A model generated the notes under the pieces. The model searched no databases. It was given only the letters and a program-made list of their open reading frames with translations, and was not told the origin of the DNA. Of a DNA stretch of 5,208 nucleotides, positions 1 to 5,208 are shown in pieces; the stretch's first letter is position 1, and each line of letters begins with the position of its first letter. The stretch lies in contig CANJNU010000099.1 of the NCBI GenBank assembly GCA_947475645.1, positions 1 through 5,208 of the forward strand, read 5' to 3'. Source of the stretch: Bacteriovoracaceae bacterium. GTDB taxonomy: Bacteria > Bdellovibrionota > UBA1018. A program made the translations under genes and the position numbers.

Positions 1-1468
1 TGCACGAGGTTAACCCTCTCTGGCTGCCCCCCCGAGCCTCCAACGTTATAATCTCGCCGCTCAGAGAGTCGAAACTCTTTACAACGACTACATGTCCGTG
101 GCCATTCGAGTTATGAACTACCAAATCGAGTGGTTGAGGCCTCTCGCCCTTTCGTAAGTTTACAGCCTCAAAACACGATGCGTAGCGCTTCATCGAGTCT
201 TCTACTAGAGATACTCCGGGTTCCTTCAATAGGGCCTGCGCAATTACGCTTAGATGCGAAGTAGTAGGAATCGCTAGCGCGGAGTCTCTGTCTCCTTTTA
301 TTAACTTTGCCGACATCACAAAACTTGAACAATCCTTTCCATTTCCGCTTGCCTCGCCCAAACGGTCTCCCCCAAACACATATCCGTTATGCAGATCGTA
401 ATAGTTTCCTGGAAGCCCGGTTTCGGTCATTTGCCGAATATAGGTAATTTTCGATCTAGAACCACGAAACAAGCTGGTTTGCGAAGCAGGGCTAAGCGAA
501 TGGAACAATGCTGCCCGAAGAGCCAGGCCGTCTGAACTGTTGAGAGCAGGCCCGTTTATCTTTTCGCGTAACTGAGTCATGAACGCATTCTGGGTGAGAC
601 TGCCCTCTCGCATCCCACTTTCTAACTCTCGATCGAGCAGCCTTGCTTGTTCGAGTGCAGTTTCGATGAGCCTACAGTATGCACTTGCTCGCTCAATTGC
701 TGTTGGATTGCTCGTAAGTGGAAATAGGGTCTTCACCGGCTCGTCGCAGCGTTTTGGGAAGAAGGGTTTTAGACGGATCTTGATGCGCTCGAGCTGGACG
801 ATCGATCGTTGCGTCCATCGGTCGTTGAGCCTTTCCTGCTCCCCCATCACAGCGTCAAAAATGCGCCGATGATCGGCAACGCTCGTGCGATTTGAAGCAT
901 CTACTTCTGCCTGGAACTTCTTCATTCTCGCTTCGTTGGGAACAGTGACGGTCTGGTTTATGACCTGCCTTAAGAGGGGACTGATATAAGCCGCTGCGGC
1001 AAGCCGAATCGGGGTTTCCGGGCAGCCTTGAGGCGTAGGCTCCAAAATTGATTTTTGTAGAGTTACTCTCTGGGGGTGACAACTTAAGCTGTCTAAATTG
1101 ACTGGGAAAGGCTTCGACCACTCAGGCAAGCCACTGTTGGCACACTTCACCAGAACCGAATGAGTGAGCATGTCGGGTTCAGTTACAATTTGAGCACTGG
1201 AACAATCTGACGCTTTGAAAATGTGAGGAGTTATCTCAACGGAAGGGCGCTCGTTACTGCATTGCGACGCCCACGCCACACCGGCATTCTTTGCATTCTT
1301 TTCGCTCCTTACGTTCGCGCAGCCCACCGCAAGGGTTGTAGCCCCCCCCGGGTGACAACCGCTGGCACCACTTGAACCCGAAGCCCAACTCAAAGCATGC
1401 GAATGGAGAGCGACGAGAAGCACCCACACCAAGCCCAATTGTTTTTGCTTTTCTCGAGTCCAATCCAC
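1..1468 (-). CDS. Secreted NlpC/P60-like cysteine hydrolase, partial (C-terminus beyond the left edge)
   Basis: The frame is open for 489 codons from a GTG at 1468 to the window edge, with no stop. GTG is chosen because an in-frame TGA lies just upstream, AAGGGG sits 9 nt before it, and it gives a complete signal peptide: R5, K7 and K9, then a hydrophobic core at about residues 11-22 with possible cleavage near A29. Residues 30-150 are cysteine-rich (C38, C50, C70, C89, C109, C130, C149), suggesting disulfides outside the cytoplasm. Residues 155-310 look helical and charged. The catalytic domain starts near residue 345. It has GKDCSSFV with the likely nucleophile C380, IPTTS near 400, PLDLV near 447 as the family's PGDLV equivalent, and GHGHVVVV with the likely catalytic H459 (or H457). 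LEA at 476-478 resembles the following family strand. Known members cleave peptidoglycan peptides; this substrate is inferred. The C380-H459 spacing is longer than the roughly 50 residues usual in the family. The N-terminal region is not recognised. Confidence 0.85.
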   Translation of the reverse strand, partial: MDWTREKQKQLGLVWVLLVALHSHALSWASGSSGASGCHPGGATTLAVGCANVRSEKNAKNAGVAWASQCSNERPSVEITPHIFKASDCSSAQIVTEPDMLTHSVLVKCANSGLPEWSKPFPVNLDSLSCHPQRVTLQKSILEPTPQGCPETPIRLAAAAYISPLLRQVINQTVTVPNEARMKKFQAEVDASNRTSVADHRRIFDAVMGEQERLNDRWTQRSIVQLERIKIRLKPFFPKRCDEPVKTLFPLTSNPTAIERASAYCRLIETALEQARLLDRELESGMREGSLTQNAFMTQLREKINGPALNSSDGLALRAALFHSLSPASQTSLFRGSRSKITYIRQMTETGLPGNYYDLHNGYVFGGDRLGEASGNGKDCSSFVMSAKLIKGDRDSALAIPTTSHLSVIAQALLKEPGVSLVEDSMKRYASCFEAVNLRKGERPQPLDLVVHNSNGHGHVVVVKSFDSLSGEIITLEARGGSQRGLTSC

Positions 1469-1477
1469 GATAGAACA

Positions 1478-1483
1478 CCCCTT
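1478..1483 (-). promoter_or_regulatory. Ribosome binding site of the NlpC/P60-like gene
   Basis: AAGGGG on the minus strand lies 9 nt before the GTG at 1468. It supports that non-ATG start, since no ATG exists in this frame between the upstream TGA and the signal peptide. The same site lies too close to serve the overlapping GTG at 1478, which opens a short frame in another phase. Confidence 0.65.
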
Positions 1484-1560
1484 ACTATTAACCGATCAAA
1501 ACAGTACACTTAATGAGAATAGGGAATTCGTTCAGGACTGTCGAGCGGTGAGTGAGTTCG

Positions 1561-1600
1561 ATCAATAAAAATAAATTACGACACGGACGAATCTACGTAA
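1561..1600 (-). terminator. Possible weak terminator after rnpB
   Basis: On the minus strand TTACG (1600-1596) can pair with CGTAA (1580-1576) across a 15-nt loop. A T-rich run, TTTATTTTTATT, follows. The stem is short and AT-rich and the loop is long, so this is a poor intrinsic terminator. The strong inverted repeat immediately before it may contribute to ending or processing the transcript. Confidence 0.25.
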
Positions 1601-1608
1601 GTAATTGA

Positions 1609-1634
1609 TTTCAATTGAAAAGAATATGCAGAAC
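1609..1634 (-). repeat. Left arm of the 26-nt inverted repeat enclosing rnpB
   Basis: Read on the minus strand, this segment follows the conserved RNase P core and is complementary to 2055-2030. As RNA, 24 of 26 pairs are Watson-Crick, one is G-U and one is a C-C mismatch. Its inner 9 nt form the 3' strand of helix P1. The outer part contains the perfect 12-nt palindrome TTTCAATTGAAA (1609-1620), so it could also fold on itself. Confidence 0.8.
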
Positions 1635-2040
1635 TGTAAGCCGGGTTTTGTCTTCGACGAGCGATGAAGCTCTTCGGAGGCGATCATTCCTCTAGGACTG
1701 CAATTACTTGCAGCCTCAAGCAGTCTTACCCGGAAGCATCGACCGAGTGAGTCTAGTCTGCCCGAAGGCAGCACGCTTCCCTATTTGACCTTGCTCCAGG
1801 TAGGGTTTGCCATGCCATCTTTGTTACCAAAGATGCGGTGGGCTCTTACCCCACCGTTTCGCCCTTACCTCCTCGCTCCCGAGAGAGCGCGAAGGCGGTA
1901 TATTTTCTGTTGCACTGTCCGTCAGAGGGGGCTCACGCCCCAACTGCCTGGCCATTAACCAGTACCTTTACTTGTGGAGCCCGGACTTTCCTCCCGCATT
2001 ATTATAAATAACAACGCCGGCGATCGCCCGTTCTGCACAT
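1622..2040 (-). ncRNA. rnpB: RNase P RNA, bacterial class A
   Basis: This is the catalytic RNA of RNase P, which removes tRNA 5' leaders together with the RnpA protein. Conserved blocks are plain on the minus strand: GGGAGGAAAGTCCGGGCTCC near 1994-1976, ACAGTGCAACAGAAA followed by ATACCGCC near 1916-1890, the GGTAAGGGCGAAA block near 1870-1857, GGAGCAAGGTCAAATAG near 1798-1782, and AACCCGGCTTACAG near 1649-1636. Visible helices include P1 (ends), P2 (GGCGATC with GATCGCC), an AU-rich P3, P9 (GGGGCGTGAGCCCC), P13, P14 (capped by a GTAA loop), P16 (CTGCC-TTCG-GGCAG) and P18. P15/P16 and P18 mark the ancestral A type. The ends are set by P1 and are approximate; about 419 nt is somewhat longer than the 377 nt of E. 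coli. The start lies about 36 nt after the nif3 stop. A weak promoter, TTGAAG (2075-2070) and TTCAAT (2054-2049) with a short 15-nt spacer, would start transcription near 2042; transcription from upstream is equally possible. Confidence 0.96.
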
Positions 2041-2055
2041 TCTTTTGAATTGAAA
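2030..2055 (-). repeat. Right arm of the 26-nt inverted repeat enclosing rnpB
   Basis: This segment is the 5' partner of 1609-1634. Its inner 9 nt (2038-2030) are the 5' strand of helix P1. The outer 17 nt match the reverse complement of the left arm at 16 positions. Complementarity stops beyond 2055. Only an RNA that starts upstream of about 2055, for example by read-through from nif3, would carry the whole arm. Confidence 0.8.
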
Positions 2056-2076
2056 TGAGAAAGAACGTCCTTCAAC

Positions 2077-3231
2077 TTAACCAGAGTCCAGATGCTGCGT
2101 TCGAAGATTCAAAGTCTGTGTTTGAATCCCCATTCGCTTCAACCAGCTTGTCATCGTACTGAGATAAAAGATCTCGCTCTCGCGATGCCCCAACTCAATT
2201 ACCGATAGGCCTTTGCGAGAACCGTCGAGTGCAACATGGTAACCCGCCTCGCCTGTAACGAAAACATCACACCGTGCGGCGATGGCTGCATCTACAAACG
2301 AAGCCCCTTTACCTGCCACAAAACCCATACGTCGCACGCTGCGCACTGATCCCAAAGAAGGAGGCGTATGGATCAATCCCTCTACGCCGAACACGGCTTT
2401 AACACGCTTCGTAAATTCTGCAAAGGAAAGAGGCTTCGAAAATTCGCCCCAAAAACCATAACCTAAACCCCGAATTAATCCTTTTTGGGCTGGACCTTGC
2501 TCGACAGGATAAAGGTCGAACGCCACTTCTTCGTAAGGATGAGAAGCTCGAAGGGCTTCGAGTATCTGCTTTTTTAGACCTCTCGGAAAAATCGTCTCCA
2601 AACGCGATTCCTCAACTCGTTCGATTACGCCCATTTTTCCCATCGCAGGCAGACTTCCTTCTAATCCGCGAAAAGTCCCTTCTCCCTGAGTATGAAACAT
2701 ACAGGAATCGTAATTTCCGATATGCCCTGCACCCGCGCCTGCTAAAGCACCTCGTACTGTATCAAGATGCTTTGTGGGAACGAATACCACCAATTTGAGC
2801 AGCGAGCCCTCGCCCCCATCCATGAGCCGTCCCTGCGCCACTAAGCCTAATTTCTGAGAAATGACCTGAGGCACTTCAAGCGCACATTGATCGAAATTCG
2901 TATGATACGACGCCACTGCGATTCCACGCTTCAATGCCTCAAACACCAAATTCGACATTCCCGACTTGGGGCCAGGCACGATCTTAGAAAGCCCCTTGGA
3001 TTTTGGAAAGATGCAGGGATGATGATTAACGATCAATCGATACTCTTTACGCGTCGCCGCTTCGATCGATGCTTCCGTTAGATCGACCGAAATAATCGCT
3101 CCCTTTGTACCCCAACCCGGATCACCTAATAAAAGACCAGTATTATCCCACTTTTCTGAGGTTCCCGAAGGAGCCAGCGCTTCGAGTGAGTGAATCACTT
3201 CGCCTACGGTTAAGGTCTTCAATTTTGCCAT
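2077..3231 (-). CDS. Nif3/YqfO-family dinuclear metal-binding protein
   Basis: This 384-residue protein belongs to the Nif3-like family, also annotated as GTP cyclohydrolase 1 type 2 homologue. Members form hexameric rings with a two-metal site; the physiological role is unsettled. Family marks in order: WDNTGLLLG at 28-36, IVNHHPCIF (H70, H71) in place of the usual THHP, SYHTNFD (H110, D114), GEAGYH (E328, H332) and ELGHRESE (H349, E352). The metal-ligand set therefore looks complete. Residues about 140-245 form the inserted PII/CutA-like domain that marks the long YqfO type rather than short YbgI, ending in ASHPYEEVAFD. Length fits the long type. The ATG at 3231 is preferred over the in-frame start at 3261, because it begins MAKLKTLTV, follows AGGAA at 5-nt spacing and avoids overlapping the upstream gene. 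It starts 8 nt after the fusion gene's stop, so the two are probably cotranscribed. Confidence 0.95.
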   Translation of the reverse strand: MAKLKTLTVGEVIHSLEALAPSGTSEKWDNTGLLLGDPGWGTKGAIISVDLTEASIEAATRKEYRLIVNHHPCIFPKSKGLSKIVPGPKSGMSNLVFEALKRGIAVASYHTNFDQCALEVPQVISQKLGLVAQGRLMDGGEGSLLKLVVFVPTKHLDTVRGALAGAGAGHIGNYDSCMFHTQGEGTFRGLEGSLPAMGKMGVIERVEESRLETIFPRGLKKQILEALRASHPYEEVAFDLYPVEQGPAQKGLIRGLGYGFWGEFSKPLSFAEFTKRVKAVFGVEGLIHTPPSLGSVRSVRRMGFVAGKGASFVDAAIAARCDVFVTGEAGYHVALDGSRKGLSVIELGHRESEIFYLSTMTSWLKRMGIQTQTLNLRTQHLDSG

Positions 3232-3236
3232 TTTTA

Positions 3237-3241
3237 TTCCT
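3237..3241 (-). promoter_or_regulatory. Ribosome binding site deciding the nif3-like start
   Basis: AGGAA on the minus strand sits 5 nt before the ATG at 3231 and overlaps the TAG stop (3242-3240) of the upstream fusion gene. This arrangement suggests translational coupling and favours 3231 over the in-frame start at 3261. Confidence 0.7.
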
Positions 3242-4307
3242 AATAGCCCGCGTGCTGCCATGCTTGCATGCCACCCGAAATGTGCGTCACGCCCGGCAAA
3301 CCCAGATAATCCAAAGTCGTTGCTGCAAACCAGCTTCTGCGCCCGGTTTGGCAGATTAAATAAATTTTAGAAAAATTCTTCAATTCCTCTAAGTGAAATG
3401 CAATTTCAGATAATGGAATATTACGAGCGCCCGCTATACTTCCGGCTTCAAATTCGACCTGCTCACGCACGTCAATCAAACCGAGACTTCTATTTCTTGA
3501 TTTTTGCTTTAGCCACTTTGCAGCTAATTTGTGAACGCTCAGACTTGCAAAAGTTTGAAGGCCTCCAAATGCTCCGACAGGCGCAACAGGCAGTGGAATC
3601 GATCTGCCAAAATGACTTTCATTCGACTCGAGTGGACGAATTTGCGAGTTATAACGAATGCGGTCTTTCGCCGATCCGTCTACTCGCACTACGTCACCGA
3701 CACGCGCATTTAAATATCGTTCAAAACTAGCTGACGACAACTCGGGGTTTTTTTTCTGCTCAACGCCGAAAGTACTAAAAAGATGCGCACCTAAATCATG
3801 CCCCGGGAAAATTAAGGTCTCGTCAGAAATTTCATCAAACGATTCTCGAAGTGACTTCCAATGATCTTCGGGGGCGCACACAGGAGAACAGGCCCCCGCA
3901 GACAAAGTGTCGCCCGTAAAAATCATTCGCTTGCCCTCGACCAAACAAATGGCATCCTCCGAGACTCCAGGGGTCTCGATTACCCTTAAATCCAATGCCC
4001 CGGCCCGGATACGTTCGCCCGGTTGGAGAGCTCGCTGACTGCGCTCTGAAACAGATCTGCGAGACATGGCAATATTACTGTGAAATTCTTGGGCGGCGAG
4101 ATGAGATCCTGAGAGGTGATGAGAATGAAGTCGAGTATCGATTACCGCCAGGAGCTTGAGCTTCTGATCGGATATCAAAATTCGATATTCCTCCATCAGA
4201 TCCGCACGCGGATCAATCAACACTCCTTCGCGTGTCTCGCCATCGAAAACACAGTAGGAGTAGCAGCCTTCATGACGAAATTGTTTGAAACCCATCGAAT
4301 TCATCAT
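3240..4307 (-). CDS. Metallo-beta-lactamase fold/rhodanese fusion, persulfide dioxygenase-like with altered metal site
   Basis: This 355-residue, probably cytoplasmic protein has two parts. Residues about 6-235 form an MBL domain of the ETHE1 type: GCYSYCVFDG then VLIDPR, IDTRLHSHHLSG (57-67), ETPGVSEDA, FTGDTL (D133), FPGHDLG (H170) and QKKNPEL. Residues about 250-355 form a rhodanese domain with LIDVREQVEFEAGSIAGA and the loop CQTGRRS, whose C319 would carry sulfane sulfur. Known PDO-rhodanese fusions oxidise glutathione persulfide and exchange sulfur with thiosulfate. Here the expected THxHxDH motif reads TRLHSHH (R59 for the first His, H63 for Asp), and the PGH histidine is V115. Two of the ETHE1 iron ligands are therefore missing and dioxygenase activity is doubtful. 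Start choice is uncertain: ATGs at 4307, 4304 and 4295 are in frame with no strong ribosome binding site, and 4295 (MGFKQF) would fit family length well. It heads the probable operon with nif3. Confidence 0.92.
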   Translation of the reverse strand: MMNSMGFKQFRHEGCYSYCVFDGETREGVLIDPRADLMEEYRILISDQKLKLLAVIDTRLHSHHLSGSHLAAQEFHSNIAMSRRSVSERSQRALQPGERIRAGALDLRVIETPGVSEDAICLVEGKRMIFTGDTLSAGACSPVCAPEDHWKSLRESFDEISDETLIFPGHDLGAHLFSTFGVEQKKNPELSSASFERYLNARVGDVVRVDGSAKDRIRYNSQIRPLESNESHFGRSIPLPVAPVGAFGGLQTFASLSVHKLAAKWLKQKSRNRSLGLIDVREQVEFEAGSIAGARNIPLSEIAFHLEELKNFSKIYLICQTGRRSWFAATTLDYLGLPGVTHISGGMQAWQHAGY

Positions 4308-4373
4308 CTCTTGGAATCATGAACCAAATGAGAAGGACTTGCCAAACTTTCTAGCTCCGTTTAATCATGCGCT
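4308..4373. promoter_or_regulatory. Divergent intergenic region, probable promoters both ways
   Basis: This 66-nt gap separates the divergently transcribed fusion and oxygenase genes, so both starts must be served here or within the coding ends. On the plus strand TTGCCA (4339-4344) is one base from a -35 box, and AATCAT (4363-4368) after 18 nt is a weak -10. A transcript from these would begin about at the oxygenase ATG. No convincing box or operator was seen for the minus strand. Confidence 0.3.
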
Positions 4374-5208
4374 ATGCATCTATTTACGCAGCCCACCTTT
4401 TCGAAGCACGCCAAGGCCCTTCGTACCCAGTTTGAGGAACGATTTGCCAATCCACATGGCAATGATGCGGGTCGCTTTGTGTGGGATTATTGGCATATTC
4501 CGAAACAATACACCGTGCTGCGCACGCCAGCCTATCACTTCTTCAAAGATGCTCTTTACCGAAAATTCCATGAGGAGCTGGTGCTGTGGGGCCGCCGAAA
4601 TCTGGGGTGCCACGACGTGTCGCCTCCTTGGTTGAGCTGCTACGTCGATGGCTGCCGTCAAGAATTTCACGCCGATCTTCCCCACGGCCCGTGGGCGTTC
4701 GTGTTTTCTCTTACTCCCTGGAAAACCCGTCGATTTACCGGAGGCGAAACCTTGATGCTCCAGCCGAAGATGCTTCAATTTTGGAACAATCTCGATGAGT
4801 TTTCATCTCTTCCTGGATTAGAAGAGGAACAGATTATTAGAGAAATACCTGCTCACTTTAATCAGCTTACTGTATTCGATCCTCGCGTTCCTCATGCGGT
4901 AAGACGCGTTGAAGGTGTGCACGACCCCCGCGAAGGGCGATTGGTGATTCACGGTTGGTTCGTTCAACCGCGCCCCTTCGTCGAGGGCCCGCTGAAGGTG
5001 GCTGCAGTTCAGACTGCCATCAATTCCATGACCGAACAGCTCGCCCCATTACTCACGCAGAATCCCTCGATTCGAGGATTGCTCAGCGCTCGCTTTCACG
5101 TCAGTGGCTCTGGACAAGTCAGTCAGCTTAAGTTTCTCTCCAATACGTTGATTGCAACCGACTCTGCGCAACTCATAGCTTTGAAGCAGATTCCCCTCAT
5201 CGTCAAAA
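4374..5208 (+). CDS. 2-oxoglutarate/Fe(II) oxygenase with C-terminal AgmX/TonB-like segment, partial at right edge
   Basis: The frame is open for 278 codons and continues past the window. The double-stranded beta-helix core shows WLSCYVDGCRQEFHAD, with H99 and D101 as the HxD iron pair, then WAFVFSLTPW, FTGGETLML at 121-129, and VFDPRVPHAVRRVEG with the distal iron ligand H174. GRLVIHGWF follows, with R189 the likely 2-oxoglutarate-binding arginine. The layout matches prolyl 4-hydroxylase-like oxygenases; the substrate (protein side chain or small molecule) cannot be told. No signal peptide is visible. From about residue 205 a linker leads to RFHVSGSGQVSQLKFLSNTL (240-259), which resembles the AgmX/PglI C-terminal and TonB-type pattern of strand, GxVS, strand and STL. 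An in-frame TAA at 4362 makes ATG 4374 the first possible start. No Shine-Dalgarno sequence precedes it. A 132-codon reverse-strand frame overlaps it and is judged a shadow. Confidence 0.88.
   Translation, partial: MHLFTQPTFSKHAKALRTQFEERFANPHGNDAGRFVWDYWHIPKQYTVLRTPAYHFFKDALYRKFHEELVLWGRRNLGCHDVSPPWLSCYVDGCRQEFHADLPHGPWAFVFSLTPWKTRRFTGGETLMLQPKMLQFWNNLDEFSSLPGLEEEQIIREIPAHFNQLTVFDPRVPHAVRRVEGVHDPREGRLVIHGWFVQPRPFVEGPLKVAAVQTAINSMTEQLAPLLTQNPSIRGLLSARFHVSGSGQVSQLKFLSNTLIATDSAQLIALKQIPLIVK

Larger units (their letters stand above)
1469..1621. other. Intergenic spacer between rnpB and the NlpC/P60-like gene
   Basis: This spacer of about 150 nt is AT-rich at its rnpB end. It holds the outer arm of the rnpB inverted repeat, a weak hairpin with a T-rich tail, and the ribosome binding site of the next gene. 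A promoter for that gene should lie here if rnpB terminates. The best boxes I could find on the minus strand, TTAAGT and TTAATA separated by 16 nt just upstream of the ribosome binding site, match consensus poorly, so I do not call one. Confidence 0.4.

Noticed and set aside
579..872. A 97-codon plus-strand frame.
   Set aside because: It is antisense to the helical middle region of the hydrolase gene; its Ser/Arg-rich translation is typical of a shadow.
855..1121. An 88-codon minus-strand frame.
   Set aside because: It lies inside the continuous 489-codon frame of the hydrolase gene in a different phase and resembles no known protein.
1254..1478. A 74-codon minus-strand frame starting with GTG at 1478.
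   Set aside because: It overlaps the signal-peptide region of the long NlpC/P60-like gene in another phase, has no recognisable features, and its composition (runs of Arg, Lys, Glu and Cys) looks like an out-of-frame reading.
1562..2007. Short frames on both strands (1562-1774 minus, 1807-2007 plus).
   Set aside because: They fall within or across rnpB, whose conserved RNA blocks explain the sequence.
2020..2027. GCGATCGC octamer, the cyanobacterial HIP1 word.
   Set aside because: It appears once only and is explained by the 5' strand of RNase P helix P2, so it is not evidence of a cyanobacterium.
3105..3359. Plus-strand frame across the fusion/nif3 junction.
   Set aside because: It is antisense to two well-supported genes and has no family resemblance or ribosome binding site that I could see.
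4380..4778. A 132-codon minus-strand frame.
   Set aside because: It is antisense to the oxygenase core, which has clear HxD and GGET motifs on the plus strand.

Overview
The window holds four protein genes and one RNA gene with little spare DNA. It looks like a chromosomal stretch of a Gram-negative-type bacterium. The RNA gene is a class A RNase P RNA, which excludes most Firmicutes. The right-hand oxygenase, with an AgmX/TonB-like tail, resembles proteins I associate with Myxococcota and Bdellovibrionota. That lineage guess is an inference from family resemblance only.

Layout: four of the five genes lie on the minus strand, in transcription order from right to left. First comes a metallo-beta-lactamase/rhodanese fusion (4307-3240). 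A Nif3/YqfO-family protein follows 8 nt later (3231-2077), then rnpB (about 2040-1622). Last is a secreted NlpC/P60-like cysteine hydrolase that starts with GTG at 1468 and runs off the left edge without a stop. On the plus strand, diverging from the fusion gene across a 66-nt gap, is a 2-oxoglutarate/Fe(II) oxygenase (4374 onward) that runs off the right edge. The two edge genes are open over 489 and 278 codons.

How they may work together: the fusion gene and nif3 are spaced like one transcript, and rnpB starts within about 40 nt of the nif3 stop, so read-through into rnpB is plausible. The fusion protein points to sulfane-sulfur chemistry. The Nif3 protein is a conserved dinuclear-metal protein of uncertain role, and the NlpC/P60 protein probably acts on peptidoglycan outside the cytoplasm. 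I see no single pathway linking all of them.

Most notable points: (1) the MBL domain of the fusion has lost two of the three residues that bind iron in ETHE1-type persulfide dioxygenases, while its rhodanese cysteine loop is intact; (2) the ends of rnpB lie in a 26-nt near-perfect inverted repeat, so the precursor could form a P1 helix far longer than usual; (3) the oxygenase carries a C-terminal AgmX/TonB-like segment. I found no CRISPR array, insertion sequence, tRNA or rRNA.
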